The position numbers and the translations under genes are program-made. From positions 290,001-354,000 of the forward strand of contig JBBPUQ010000008.1 in NCBI GenBank assembly GCA_038501195.1: a DNA stretch of 64,000 nt, in the 5' to 3' direction. The DNA comes from Nemania diffusa (taxonomy: Eukaryota > Ascomycota > Sordariomycetes > Xylariales > Xylariaceae). The notes beneath the pieces are model-generated. The model was given only the letters and a program-made list of their open reading frames with translations. It was not told the origin of the DNA and did no database searches. Shown one piece after another: positions 1 to 14,358 of this stretch. The first letter of the stretch is position 1, and every line of letters begins with the position of its first letter.

Positions 1-2529
1 TATAATATTTAAATATAATTATATTTATTTTAATATAATATTTTTTATATAATATTAAAATAAATATATAATTAATTTATATTTTATAATATAAATATAA
101 ATAAAATTTAATTATTATTAAAGTTTTAAATTTTTTTAATAAATTATATAAATTTATTTTTATTTATATAAAATATTATTTTATTATTTAAATTATATTA
201 AATTTTTTAAAAGATTTTTAATATTATAATATAAATAAAAAAATAAATAATTATTTTAAATTTTATTATTAATAAATATATATATTTATATTTAATATAT
301 TTATATAAAATAAAAAATTATTTTTATATTTTATTATAATTTTATTATATATATTTTATAATAAAGTTTTAATTTTAAAACTTTATATATTATAAAATAA
401 TAACTTTTATAATTAATTAAATTTAATTTAAAATAAAAATTAAAAATAAAACTATATTTTATATATTATAATTTATTATTATATATTTAATAAATTTTTT
501 AATATTAAAAATTAATTTATTAAATAAATATTTATATATTAATAATTTAAAACTTTTTAAAAATAATTAAAAAAGATTTTAATTAAAACTATAATAAATT
601 TAATATTAAAATATATTAAATATATTTAATAAAATTTAAAATTAATATTTTTAATTTATATTTAATTTTTTAATATATTAATATTTATTAATAACAATTT
701 ATTAAACTAATAAAAAAAATAATTATTAATTTAAAAATTTAATATAATATTTAATATAATATTTAAAAAATTATTATAAATTATATTATTAATTATATTA
801 ATTTAAATAATATATTTAATATATTAATAAAATATAAATATAATTAATTAAAATTGAATTAATTTAAATTATATTTTTATATATAAATATATATTATTAT
901 TTAAATCTTTTAAATTATTATAATAAATTTAATTAAAAATATTAATATATTTAGTAAAAATAATATAAAATATAATCATTTTAATAATTTTTATTTAATT
1001 AATTATTATTGTATAAAATTTTAATTTTTTTATATTAATAAATATATATAAATTTATAAAGTTTATAATATTATAAAATTAAAGTAGTTTTTTAAATTAA
1101 ATTTATAATTATATAATAATTAAATCTTTTAATATTATAATTTATTATTAAATAATTATTTTTTAATTTAATATAATATTAATAATAAATTATTAAAATA
1201 AATATAAGTTTATATTTAATATTATATATTTATAATTATATTTATTTTATTATTATTTTATTAAAAGAATATAATTATTAATAAATTATAATATTTAGTT
1301 TTAATTAAATAATAAAAAAACTATTAAATAAAAAATAATTAAAAGTTTTTTTAATATATATATATTTATAATATTATTTTAAATTTAAAATATATTTATA
1401 TATAAAATAAAATAAAATTTTATTTAATATATAAAATTTAAAATTTAAAATAATATATTTTAAATATAACAATAAAAAATAAAGTTATAAAAAATAAATA
1501 ATTAAAAAATAAAAATAAAAAATAAAAAAAAAATATTATTTTATATATTTAATTATATATAATAACAATTATTATAAATTATTTTATTATAAATATATAA
1601 TATAATTATTATTTTTTACATAAATAAAATATTAATTATAAATTAATTAATAAAATAATTAAATTATATAATATATTTTATATAATTAAAATATTTTAAA
1701 ATAGTTTTTAATATAAATAAAATATTATTATAATAAATAATTAAAAGTTTATTAGTTATTTTTAATATTAAAAAAAATAAATTATATATATATAAATTAA
1801 TAAATAAAAATTTTATTAAATATTATTAACTTTTATTAAAAAATAAATATTTTAATATAAATTATTTTATATATTATAATTTTTAAAAATAAATAATTAT
1901 ATAATTTTTTTTAAAAAATATAAAATAAAATTAAATTAAATTAAATTATATTAAAATAAATTATTTAATATTTAAATTTAAATTAAAAGTTTTAATTTTA
2001 ATTATATATTTAATTATTATATTAATATAATTATTAAATTTTTTATAAACTTTATTTTATATATATATTAAATTAATATAAATTAAATAAAATTATATTA
2101 TTTAATTTTTAAATATAAAAAAACAATATTATATAATATTAATTTAATAATATATTAATATAAAAATTTAAACTATATTATATATTATATTAAATAATAT
2201 ATTATTATAATTTGAAAAAATTTATAATATTTAAATAAATATAATAATTTAAATTATTTTAAAAAAATATTATAAAAAATTTAAATATATAAATTTTTTT
2301 AAATTTTTATTTATATATATATTTTAAATATAATAATATTTACTAATATTATAAATTTTAATTTAATTAATTATAATAATAATTATTTTATTTATATAAT
2401 TATAAATTTAAATATATTAATTATTATAAATATTAAAATTATTTATATAAATTTATTATTATTTGATTTTTTAATAAAATTTATAAATTTATTTTTAAAT
2501 ATTTTTTAATATTTAATAATAATAATTAT
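1..2529. other. Extremely A+T-rich gene-free DNA
   Basis: Whole 60-base rows contain no G or C (for example 1-60). No reading frame, RNA gene or clear internal repeat can be made out. It is the left part of a block running to about 27.7 kb whose other parts are mutated retrotransposons, so this is probably the same material decayed beyond recognition by eye. Confidence 0.8.
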
Positions 2530-2990
2530 ATTTATTTAAATATAAAATTAATAATAGTTATTATTAAATTTTATTATAAATATTTATATAAATTATTAAT
2601 TATTATATTTTTAATTTTATTTATATATAATTTTATATATATTATATAAAATATATTAAAAATAATAATAATATTTTATTATTTTAAATTAATTGTTTTT
2701 ATTTTAAATTTTTAATTATATTTTAATATAAAAATTTATAGTTTTAAATTTATTTTATTTATATTTTTATATTTATTATAATAATTTTAAACTATTTTTA
2801 ATTAATTAATTAATTTAAATAATAATTTTTTTTATATAAATAATTAAAAAATAAAACATAAAAGTTATTTTTAATTATAATCTTTTTATATTTTTTTTTT
2901 AATTTATTTATTTATAATTATATATTATAATTATTAATTAATTTTAAAATAACTTTATTTATTTATATATAAATTTAATTTAAACATATA
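2530..2990 (-). repeat. Degenerate 5' internal fragment of the 308-bp-LTR retrotransposon, antisense
   Basis: By eye this stretch aligns with 22540-23165, the 5' internal part of the older retrotransposon copy in the same orientation, with many C-to-T and G-to-A differences and small indels. It stops near the point where the LTR would begin. The limits are approximate. Confidence 0.45.
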
Positions 2991-3359
2991 TATATATTAA
3001 TATTATTAATATTAATATAATTTTAAATTATATTAAATATTATATTTATATAATAATTTATTTTATTATAGTTATTAATTTAAAAATATTATTATATTTA
3101 ATTATAAAATAGTTTATTGTTAATTTTTTATTATATATATAAAATATATAAATAATAATATTTTATTAATTTTAATAGCTTTTATATAAAAATATTTTTA
3201 TAAAACTTATTTTAATATAATTAAAATATATTATTTAAAATATTATTATATATTAAATTTAAAAATATAATAAAAAAATATTAATTAAATAAATTTAAAA
3301 TAATAATTTAAAAACTTTATATAATAAATATAATTTTATATATAAAAATATAATTAAAA

Positions 3360-3550
3360 ATTAAAATATTTAATAAATTAATTATATAAATAAAAATATA
3401 TAAAAATTAATTAAATAATATAAAAATAATAAAAAAATAATAAATATTAAAATTAAAATTATTATATAAAAATAAAACGTTTAATAAAAATTTATAAAGT
3501 TTATAAATTATTTTAAATTTATATATATATATAATTTTATTAATAACTAA
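3360..3550 (+). repeat. Degenerate 3' end and partial LTR of the same retrotransposon
   Basis: This aligns with 19540-19720, the 3' end of the internal region and start of the 3' LTR of the complete element, but the LTR is internally deleted. There is no coding potential. The limits are approximate. Confidence 0.4.
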
Positions 3551-4469
3551 AATATTAAAATTATATAATTTTATTATATTATTAATAAAATTTATTTAAA
3601 AAAAGTTTAAAAAAATTAAAGTTTTATAAAAATATTTATTTAATATTTTAATAATTAAAAATTTAATATAAAATAATTAAATATTAATAAAATAATAAAA
3701 TTATTATAATATTAAAATTATTATTAATTTTATTTAAATTTAAAAATTTAATTTATATAAAAAATATAATAATATAAATTTTAAATTAAAATAGTTTTAT
3801 ATAAAAAATAAAAATATAAATTAATAAAACTTATATATAAATATATTTATATAATTAATATTAACTATATAGTTATTTTTATTAATTTATTAATATTTCA
3901 TTAAATGTTATATTATTATAAAAAAATTATTTTAAACTATTTAATAGCTAATATTAATTTAATATATTATTTATTAATAAAATTTATAAATTATAATATT
4001 ATTATTAAATTTATATAATAAAATAACTTATTAATAAAAAATAAAAAAAATAAAAAAGTTTTTATTATATATTATAATAAATAATAATATAATCTTTTAT
4101 TTAATATAATTAATATAATAAATAAAAATTAAATTATATATATAAATAAAAGTTTTATTAAATAATTAAATAAATAAAAAATATAAAAATTATTAAATTT
4201 TATAAAGTTTATAAATTATATATATATATATAAATTATTAATATATAATTTTTTTAATTAAATTTTGTTTTAATATATATATTTATAAATTATTTTAAAT
4301 ATATATATATATATAATTTTATTAATATTAACTAATAATTATAAAATATAATTATAAAATAGCTTTTATATTAAACTTTTTATTTTTTATATAAAAAATA
4401 AATTATATTTTATAGTTATTAAAAAAAAATAAAAATTATTAATTAAATTAAAAAGTTTTTATATATAAT

Positions 4470-5022
4470 ATTTTTATATTTTTATATTTTTATATTTTTA
4501 TATTTTTATATTTTTATATTTTTATATTTTTATATTTTTATATTTTTATATTTTTATATTTTTATATTTTTATATTTTTATATTTTTATATTTTTATATT
4601 GTTATATTTTTATATTTTTATATTTTTATATTTTTATATTTTTATATTTTTATATTTTTATATTTTTATATTTTTATATTTTTATATTTTTATATTTTTA
4701 TATTTTTATATTTTTATATTTTTATATTTTTATATTGTTATATTTTTATATTTTTATATTTTTATATTTTTATATTTTTATATTTTTATATTTTTATATT
4801 TTTATATTTTTATATTTTTATATTTTTATATTTTTATATTTTTATATTTTTATATTTTTATATTTTTATATTTTTATATTTTTATATTTTTATATTTTTA
4901 TATTTTTATATTTTTATATTTTTATATTTTTATATTTTTATATTTTTATATTTTTATATTTTTATATTTTTATATTTTTATATTTTTATATTTTTATATT
5001 TTTATATTTTTATATTTTTATA
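4470..5022. repeat. Tandem array of an 8-bp unit (TTTTTATA), about 69 copies
   Basis: The unit TTTTTATA repeats head to tail for about 550 bp with almost no variation. Two units carry a T-to-G change giving TTGTTATA, near 4600 and 4737, 136 bp (17 units) apart. That spacing suggests a block duplication inside the array. It lies within a decayed retrotransposon copy at the place matching about 14500-14900 of the complete element. Reading frames through it (a repeating YFYIFIFL pattern) are products of the repeat and not genes. Confidence 0.95.
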
Positions 5023-5143
5023 TTTTATATAATATTATAAAAAATATATATAATTAAAAGTTAAAAATAAATAATTTATTTAAATATATTTTTAATATAA
5101 TAGTTATAAATAATAAAAAATTTAAAATATATAAAGCTATAAA

Positions 5144-5147
<4 letters not shown>

Positions 5148-5187
<40 letters not shown>
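5148..5187. repeat. AAT trinucleotide microsatellite
   Basis: About 13 uninterrupted AAT/TAA units, inside the decayed retrotransposon copy. The complete element has a much shorter, interrupted run at the matching place near 15100. Confidence 0.9.
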
Positions 5188-6869
5188 TATTTATATAAAT
5201 AATTTTAATATTAATATTAATAAATATATTAAAACTTTTAATTATATAAATAAATTATTTAATATTATATTATTATATTTATATTAAATAATTAAATATT
5301 TATATTTATATTTAAATTATTTATAATAATTTAATTAAAATAAATTAATTTATTATATTTATAAAAGTTATAATAATAAATTATATAATATAATATATAT
5401 TAAAGTTAAAATATTGATTTTATTTTATTATTAATTTAAAACTATTAAAAAATAATATTATATAATATTTTAAATATTTAAAAAAATAAACAATATTATT
5501 TAAATTTTATTAATTTAATATATAAATAAAATAAACTTTATATAATTTTTTATAATTATTTTTATACAATAATTAATTATAATAAATATTAAATTAATTA
5601 AATTATAATTTTTCATTTATAAATAAAACAAAATAATTTAAAAAAAAATAATATTTCAAATAATAAAAATTATAATTATTAAATTATAATTTATATAATA
5701 TATATTAAAATTTAATTATTATAAATAATATTATTTTATATAATAATTATATTAATATATTTTAATATATTTAAATTTAAATTTGTTTTAATTAATTAAA
5801 ACTTTATATATATAGTTTTATTATTTAATTTATAAATAAATTATTATTATATAATAAATATTTATTTTATTATTAAATAATATAATATTAAATATTTAAA
5901 ATAATTATATAATTATAATTTTAAATAAACTTTTTTTTAAAAATTATAATAATTGTATAATAAAATTAATAAAAAAAATAATAATAAATATAAAATAAAT
6001 TATTATATATAATATTTTAAAATAAAAAACTTTATTATATAAAAATTATAATAAATTTATATTAAATTATAAAAATAATATAAATTTTTTATATAATAAT
6101 ATATTTTATAATAATTTAAATTTTAAAATTAAAAATAAAACAATTTAATTTTTAATAAATTTTATATATTTTTATTAAATAATAATATATATATATATAT
6201 ATTTAAAATTAAATATTAACAATAAATAATTTTTATTTAAATAATTAATATAATTAAAATGTTATTTATTAAAAAAAAAGTTTTATATAAATAAATTAAC
6301 TTTAATATTTCAAATATAATATTTTTATTAATATTATTATTATAAAATATAATTATATAATAAATTAATATAATAATATTTATTTTTTAATATTAATTAA
6401 TTAAAAGTTATATTTAATATTAAATAAATATATATATTATTTTATTATATATTTAAAACTTTATAAATAAAAAATATTATTATAAATAATTATAAAGATT
6501 TTAAAAAAATATAGCTAAATTAATTAATTAAATAATTATTTTATTTATTTTTAAAACTTATTTTAAAATTAAAAAATTAAAATTATATAAAATAATATAA
6601 AAATTAATATTAATTAAATTATATAAATAAAAAAAAAGTTTATATTAATATATAAAATATTTACTTTATTTTTTTAAAATAAAATTATAATATTATAATT
6701 AATATAATAAATAAAATAATTAAATTTTATTATATATAAATTAAATTATATTATTTATAAAAAATTATATTTAATTTATTATATAAAATATAAAATTTTA
6801 TTTATAAAATAATTAAATAAAATAATTATTATAATAATTTATATAAGCTATTAAGTTTTATATTTAGTT

Positions 6870-7170
6870 TATTAATTATAAATTAAAATTTATATATTTT
6901 ATTATAATATAACTTTATAATTTTTAAAAAAACTTATTTTAAAAGATTTATTTTATAAAATTTCTTTTAAAAATTTTTTAATTAAATTTTATAATTTTAA
7001 TTATAACTTTATTTATAGTTTTATATATTTATATATTTTATATAATATATATATATAATTAAACTTTTTTTTTATTTTTTTTTATTTTAAATTTTTTAGT
7101 TAATAAAATTATTTAATTAGTTTTTATTTTTTTTATAATTATAATATTATTTTAAAATTAAACTTTATAT
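6870..7170 (+). repeat. Second dispersed repeat, copy 1
   Basis: This aligns by eye with 23550-23870 in the same orientation: a series of A/T-rich words in the same order, ending in a poly-T run followed by an ATTAATAAAATTATTTA-like stretch. It is not part of the 308-bp-LTR element as defined at 14051-19964. Identity is unknown; it may be a fragment of another transposon. Confidence 0.45.
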
Positions 7171-10100
7171 TTATTAATAAATGTTTAATTTAAATATATA
7201 ACTTTTATTTATTTTATATAATTTATATATTATAAATAAATTATTTTAATTATATATTTAAAATAAAATTATTAATTTAATATATTATTTATATTTTTTT
7301 AAAAAAATGTTATTATTTAAAATTTTCAAATTAAATTTAAAAATTAATTAAATTTAATTAATTAATTAATTATAACTTTAATTATAATTTTATTTGTTAT
7401 TTTATTATTTATAAAATTTATTAATAATAAAAATAAATTTTATAAATTAATTTTATATTAACAATTAAAAATAACAAATTAAAACAATAATAGTAATTTT
7501 AATTAAAAAAAAAAGTTTATTATTAAATAAAATATAATTATTTTATATAAAATTTAAATTAACTTTTATTATTAATAAATAATTATGTTATAAAAACAAT
7601 TTAATTTTATTGTATTTTTTAAATATAAATATAAAAGCAATATTTTTTAAAAAAAATTACAAATATTATTTTTTAGTTTTATAATATAACTATAATTTAT
7701 ATTTAAAAAACATTTAATTAAATTTAATAATTAATATATAATTTATTAAAATAAAACTAAAATAAAAGTTATATATTTTAAAAAATTTATTAATAATTAA
7801 AATAAATTTATTAATAAATTTAAAAAAAAATAAAACTATTTTTTATAATAAAAAAAGTTAAATATATTATTTGTTTTTTTAATTTAAAAAACTTATTTTA
7901 TAATTAATGAAAGTTTATTATTAATTTATTATTTAATTATTTAATAATATTTAATAATATAATTAAAATAATTTAAATATTAATTATTATTTATTATAAT
8001 TTAAATTAAATTATAATAATTTAATTATTTTTTATTAAATATTATTATAAACTTTTTAAATAATTAAATATTTATTAATTTATTTTATATTTTAATAGTT
8101 TTATTTAAAACATAAAAATATTTAAATAAAAATAAATTTAGTTTTTATAAAAATATTTAAATATTAATTTTAAAAATAAAAATTTTAAAACTAATATTAA
8201 TTTATATTTTATATATAAAAAATAATATAATAAAATTATTAAAACTATTTATAATTATTAATAATTATTAAAAAAAAGAATTAAAAAAATTAAACTTTAA
8301 ATATAAATAATTTTAAAAAAAGTTTTTATTTTAATAATAAATTTAATAAAATTAAAAAAAACATTAAATTTTTTTAAAATAATAAATATAAAAAATTAAC
8401 TAATAATTAAAAAAAAAATATTAAAATATAAATTAAATTAAAAACTTAAATATTAATTTAAAACTAAAATTATTAAATTAAAAAAACTAATATTATTAAT
8501 TAATTTTTATAATAAAATAATTAATAAAATAAATTAAATATTAATAATTATTTTAAAAATTTAAAGTTATTAATATTAATAATTATATAATATTTAATTT
8601 ATATTAATTATTAAAATAAAACATTTTAATAAATTATTAATATAAATAAATTATTTAATTTAATAATATTTTTATTTTTATATAATTGTTTTTTATAATT
8701 ATTATTTTATTAAAAATTAAAATTAAAAAAACAATTAATTTAAAAATTAAATAAATTATAAATTAATATAATAAAATAAAATAAACTTAAATATAAAATT
8801 TAAATTAAAAAGAAAAAAATTTAAATAGTATTAAAAAATGTTATAATATAATATATTAATTAATAATTTAATTTCAAATTTTAAAATTTATATTAATAAT
8901 ATAAAAGTTATAATTTAATTAAAAAAAAATTATATAAATAATTTAAATTAAATTTATTAAAAAAAAGTTAATATATTTAATAAATTAATTTTAATTTAAT
9001 ATATTATAAAAATATTTAATATTAATTAAATTATTAATATTAATATTTTTTATAAAAAATAATAAAAAACTTTTAATAATAAATTAATATTATTTTTATT
9101 TAATAAAAATTTAAAATATATTAAATTTATAAAATAGTTAATATTTAAAAAATTAATTTATTTAAATTTTTTTTTTAAAAATTTAATTAATTCAAATATT
9201 ATTGTTTTAATTTAGTTATAATATAGTTTTAAAATTTAATAATAAATTTAAAAATAATAGCTTTTTATAATATTATATATTAATTTAATATATTTTTTTA
9301 AAATAAAAAATAAAAAAACTGTTAAAATTAAAATTTATTAAATTAAATATAAATTTAAATATAATATTTATTTTATTAATATTTAAATTTTATATTAATT
9401 TTTAATAATAAAATTAATAATTAAAAAATTAAATTATTTAACTTTTTAATTTAAAAAATATATTTAAAATTTAATATTATTAATAATTAAATTTTATTTT
9501 TATATTATAATTTAAATTAAATTTAAAATTTTTAATTAAATAATATTATTATTTAATTTAAAAATAAAACTTATATAATAATAAAATTTTATTAATATTT
9601 AACTTTATAATTTATTTAATTAATTTATTAATATATATATTAATAATATTTTAATTTATGTTAAAATTATTATTATAAATTAATTAAATATAATTTTTAA
9701 AATTAACTAAAATATTAAAATAAATTTCAAAAAATTAAAACAATTAAAAATTAAAAATTTTAAAATTTTAAAAAAATATTTCTTTATTATATTAATAATA
9801 TTTTTAAATTATTTATATAATTATTTAAAAAAAATTATAAATAAATATTAAATTTAAATTAATATAAAACTTTTAAAATAATAAAAAAATTAATTATATT
9901 AATTTTAATATATATTAAAATAAATATTTTATATAATATAATTAAAAAAAATTATTTAATAAAATTAAAAAAAAAAACAAAAAAGTTATTAATTATTTTT
10001 TAAAAATTATAACTTTATATAAATAAACTTATTTAATATAAAATTAAAAAATATTAATATTAATATAAACTTTTAAATATTATTATTTTAAATTATTAAA

Positions 10101-11633
10101 TATATAGTTTTAAATAATTATTAATTATTAATTATTAATTTATTAATTAATTAAAAAAGCTTTTTTAATAAATTAAATTAAATAAATAAACTTTTTAAAT
10201 AATTTTAATATTATTTTTTAATATTAATAAAAAAAAACAATTTTATAAATAATATATTTTTTTAAAAAAAAATTAATTTATTAATAATTAAAACTTAAAA
10301 ATAAATTTAAAAAACTTTTATATTTATTAAATTAAATATAATTTAAAATTTTATAATTATTTTTTAATTTATTAAACTAAAAATATTATTTATAAAAAAT
10401 AATAATTTAATTAATTTAATTTTAAAAAAAAATATAATTTTAAATTTAAAAAGTTATAATAAATAAAATTATTTTTTTAAACTATTTTATTATAAAAAAT
10501 ATATAAATTAATATTAATAATTTATTAAAATTAAAACAAATTAATATAAATATTTAATTAAATTTATTATTAGTTTTTTTTAAAAAAAAAATTATATTAA
10601 TATATTAGCAATTATTATAAATATAAATATAATAAAAAAAAAAAAAAAAACTTTAAAATTATTATATTTAATATTTATATTATAAAATGTTTAAAAATAT
10701 ATAACAATAAATAATAAAAATATATTTTTAAACTAATATAAATATAATTATATATAATTAATTATTAATAAGTTTAATAAAATTATTGTTATTTTATTTA
10801 ATTAAAAAATAAATAATATAACAAAACTAATATTTAAATATTATTATATATTATATTATATTTTTAATAATATAAAACTATTTATTTTAAAATTTATAAA
10901 AATATTAAATTTATTAATAAATATTAAATATAAATAAAATAATATTTATTATTTTTAAATATAAAATATTATAAAAAAATAAATTATAATTTAAATTAAA
11001 AATTATATTTTTATATAAATAAATATTAAAAAAATTAAAATAAATATTTATTAATTTTAAATTTTATATATAATTTTTTATAATGTTTTAAATTAAATTT
11101 TAAAATTATTTAATTTTTATATTTAAAAAAAAAAATTTATTAATAAATAAATTAAATAAATATAAAAACTAATAATTTAAATATAATAAATTTAAAAATT
11201 TATATATAAAGTTATTAAAATTATATAAAAAAATTAAAAAATTTAAATTAATAAAAAATAAAAGTTTAGTAATTTTTTTAAACATAATAAAATATAGTTA
11301 TAAATTAAATATATTAAATTTATATAAAAATAAAAATTTATTTTATATAAATAAATTAAAACAAATAAATAATAATTAAATATTATAATAATTATAAAAT
11401 TTAATATTAATTAAAAAAATTAATAATAAATTAAAATTTAAAATAAAATAAATATTAAAATAAAAATAAAACAAAAATTTAATAATATTTAATATTTTAT
11501 AAAAAACTTTAAAAATATATTTATTATATTAAATTAATATTATTTAAATTAATTTATTAAATTAAAATTATTAATTAAATTATAAAATTAAATAAAATTA
11601 AAAATTATAAATAAATTTATAAAAAATTATAAA
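7171..11633. other. A+T-saturated gene-free DNA
   Basis: Nothing but A/T-rich sequence, with rare G mostly after A and rare C mostly before T. There is no open frame of useful length and no recognisable repeat boundary. It is probably older, fully mutated transposon DNA. Confidence 0.75.
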
Positions 11634-11638
11634 AATAA

Positions 11639-11946
11639 TATTAATAGAACTTTTTATATATATATATATAAAAAGATTTAAAGTAATTTATAAAGTTTAA
11701 AATTTGTTTTTAAATTTTAAAGTTTTATATTAATTTGTATATATATTTTATAAAAAAAAATACAACTAAAAAAGTTATATATAAGTTATTTATATATATA
11801 TATATATAAAATTTATAAGTTTTATAAATTTTAATAAATTTTTATATTTTTTATTTATTTAATTATTTAATAAAAATTTTAATTTAAATTTTAATTATAT
11901 ATATTTAATATATATATATAAATTTTATTAAATTATTAATTTAATA
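11639..11946 (-). repeat. 3' LTR of the older element (308 bp)
   Basis: Reverse complement of the LTRs at 14051-14358 and 19657-19964 and of equal length. The original TG...CA ends are now mutated to TA-type ends. It is flanked on the outside by the target duplication AATAA. Confidence 0.85.
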
Positions 11947-14050
11947 TTAAAATTTTTTTTTTTTATATAATAACTTTAGTTTTAAAATAAACTAATTTTT
12001 TGTTATTTTTTTTACTATTTAATTAATTTATATATATTTTTATTTATATAATTAATTTATTTATATTAACTAGTTTTTTTAATATTTAATTAAATGTTTT
12101 TTTTATATAAGTATTTATTAAATTGTTTTTATTATTAATTTAATATATTTTTATAATTTTGCAATTTTTATATATTTTTTAAAATAATATAATATTAATT
12201 ATAAGTTGTTTTTTTTGTATAGTTTTTAATTTAATTAAATATTTATACAAAAATTTAAAATTAATATATATAACTAATAATATAATTAATAATTTTATTA
12301 TATAAATAATTTTTTAAAAAGTTATATTAAATGTAATAATATAGTTAAATTTATTAATTATACTATATAATTTATTTGTTAATATATTATATATAATTTA
12401 TTTATATTTAATTAAATTTTAATAAATAATATTATTTTTAATTATAAAAGTATTTTTTGTATAATTTTTATTAATTAATATAATTATAAATTTAATTTAA
12501 AAACTTAAATTTTTATTATTTATAAATATTTTGTTAATAAAAATAAAAATTTTTATATAACTAAAATTTAAAAATATATAATATAGTTTTTATTATATAT
12601 TATTGATTTGTTATTATATTTATATATTTAATACTTTAATGTTATTTTTTAATAATTTTTAAATTTATATAATAATTAACAAGTTATATAATATTTTTAG
12701 TTAATATATTAATATAATATATATTTTTTAAACTTGTTAAATAATATATTGCTAAAAATAATTTTTTATATAAAAATTAATAGTATATAATTATTTAGCT
12801 TGTTTTTATTAAATAAAAAAAAAATCTTGTTTATTTATTTAAATTTTGCTTTTGTTAAATTTAATAAAATGTTTAAATATTAATTTTATTTTTAGTTTTA
12901 TATAAAATAATAACTTAGTTTTTTTTTTATATAAAAACTTTTTAAATATAATATTAAAAATATTATTTGTTTAAAATTTTATAATTATAAATTTATTAAG
13001 TTTTTTTTTAGTATATAATAAATATAAGTTATATATAAATATTTTTATATTTAATTTTTAATAATAATATTTATAATAAATTTTATATTAATATAATTTT
13101 AATTTAGTTAATTTATATAATAATTATATAATTTAAAATATAATATTTATAAAATATTTATTTTTTAATTTTTTTAATAAATAAATATAAATTTTTTAAT
13201 TTAATTTGTTATATAACTATATATATATTTAAAAAATGTTTTATAACTTTATATATATACTATAGTTTTAAATTAATAATAGTTTTAAAATTATAATAAA
13301 CTATTAATTTATATATTAAATTATTAATATTTATATAAAAATTTAAACTTTATTGTTGTTTTTATAATTTTATATAATTAATTTAAATTTTTTATATAAT
13401 TTAATTATTATATTTTTAACTTTTTATATAAATTTAATTTAAAGAATTTTTATTTAGTTATATTAATTTAAATTATATTATATAAATTAAAATATATTTT
13501 AAATTATTAACATATTTATTTTAATTATATTTAATTGTTTAAAAAATATATTAAATATAATAATTATATTATTTTGTTTTATTTATATAACTAAAATATA
13601 ATTATTAATTTTTTTTAATATAAAATATTAGTTATTAATAAATATAAATAACTTTTTCGGTTTATTTTTATATTAAAGTTATAGCTATTTAACATTTTAA
13701 AAAAAGTTATATAAAAAGTTATTTTTTTTATATAATAAATTAAATATAATTTTTTATTAATAATATAATTTAATTTATATATAATAAAATTTAGTTAGTT
13801 TATTTATTATATTAATTATAATGTTATAATTTTTAATTATAAAAATTTTATATAGTTTTGTTTAATTTTTATGCTTTTTTTATATTATAATTTTATTTTA
13901 AAAAAATAAAAAAAATATTTTATATAATAATACTAGTTTATTTTTAGTTTATATAGCTTAGTTAATATTAATTTTTATACAAATATTTTTAAATATTTTT
14001 ATAGCTTTTTGTATAATTTTTACTTTTTAAGTAATTTTTAATAAAAAAAA

Positions 14051-14358
14051 TGTTGAACTAATGATTTAATAAGACTTGTATATATGTACTAAATGCATAC
14101 AACTAGGACTTAGCTCAGAACTTTTATTAAATAACTAAATAAATAAAAAATATAAAAACTTACTAGGATTTATAAAACTTACAAGTCCTATATATACATA
14201 TATATAAATAACTTGCATATAACTTTTTTAGTTGTATTTTTTTTTATAAAATATATATATAAATTAATATAAAATTTTAAAACTTAAAAATAAATTTCAA
14301 ATTTTATAAATTATTTTAAATTTTTTTATATATATATATATAAAAAGTTTTATTAACA
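14051..14358 (+). repeat. 5' LTR of the nested element (308 bp)
   Basis: This is the least mutated LTR in the window. Its first 180 bases still contain GC-bearing words such as GGACTTAGCTCAG and TGCATACAACTAGG, where the 3' LTR has only A and T. The termini are TG and CA as expected for an LTR. Confidence 0.88.

Larger units (their letters stand above)
4140..6850 (+). mobile_element. Decayed 5' part of the LTR retrotransposon (partial LTR plus 5' internal region)
   Basis: 4150-4325 resembles the LTR at 14110-14358, and the following sequence tracks the internal region. 4330-4450 matches 14360-14500, 5024-5150 matches 14910-15100, and 6580-6800 matches 17630-17890. The copy is shorter than the reference (2.7 kb against about 3.8 kb), so it has internal deletions. 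It is nearly saturated with A+T, more so than the copies at 11.6-23.5 kb. A tandem array at 4470-5022 interrupts it. All frames are full of stops, so the Ty1 or Ty3 class cannot be told. Confidence 0.6.

Noticed and set aside
4599..5057. Open frame of 152 aa with a repeating YFYIFIFL pattern
   Set aside because: It is only the translation of the TTTTTATA array (24 bases give 8 residues); there is no proper ATG start and no gene context.
11639..14358. Reading 11639-11946 and 14051-14358 as terminal inverted repeats of a DNA transposon
   Set aside because: The two repeats belong to two different LTR elements; the nested-insertion model explains lengths, target duplications and the rejoined internal sequence.
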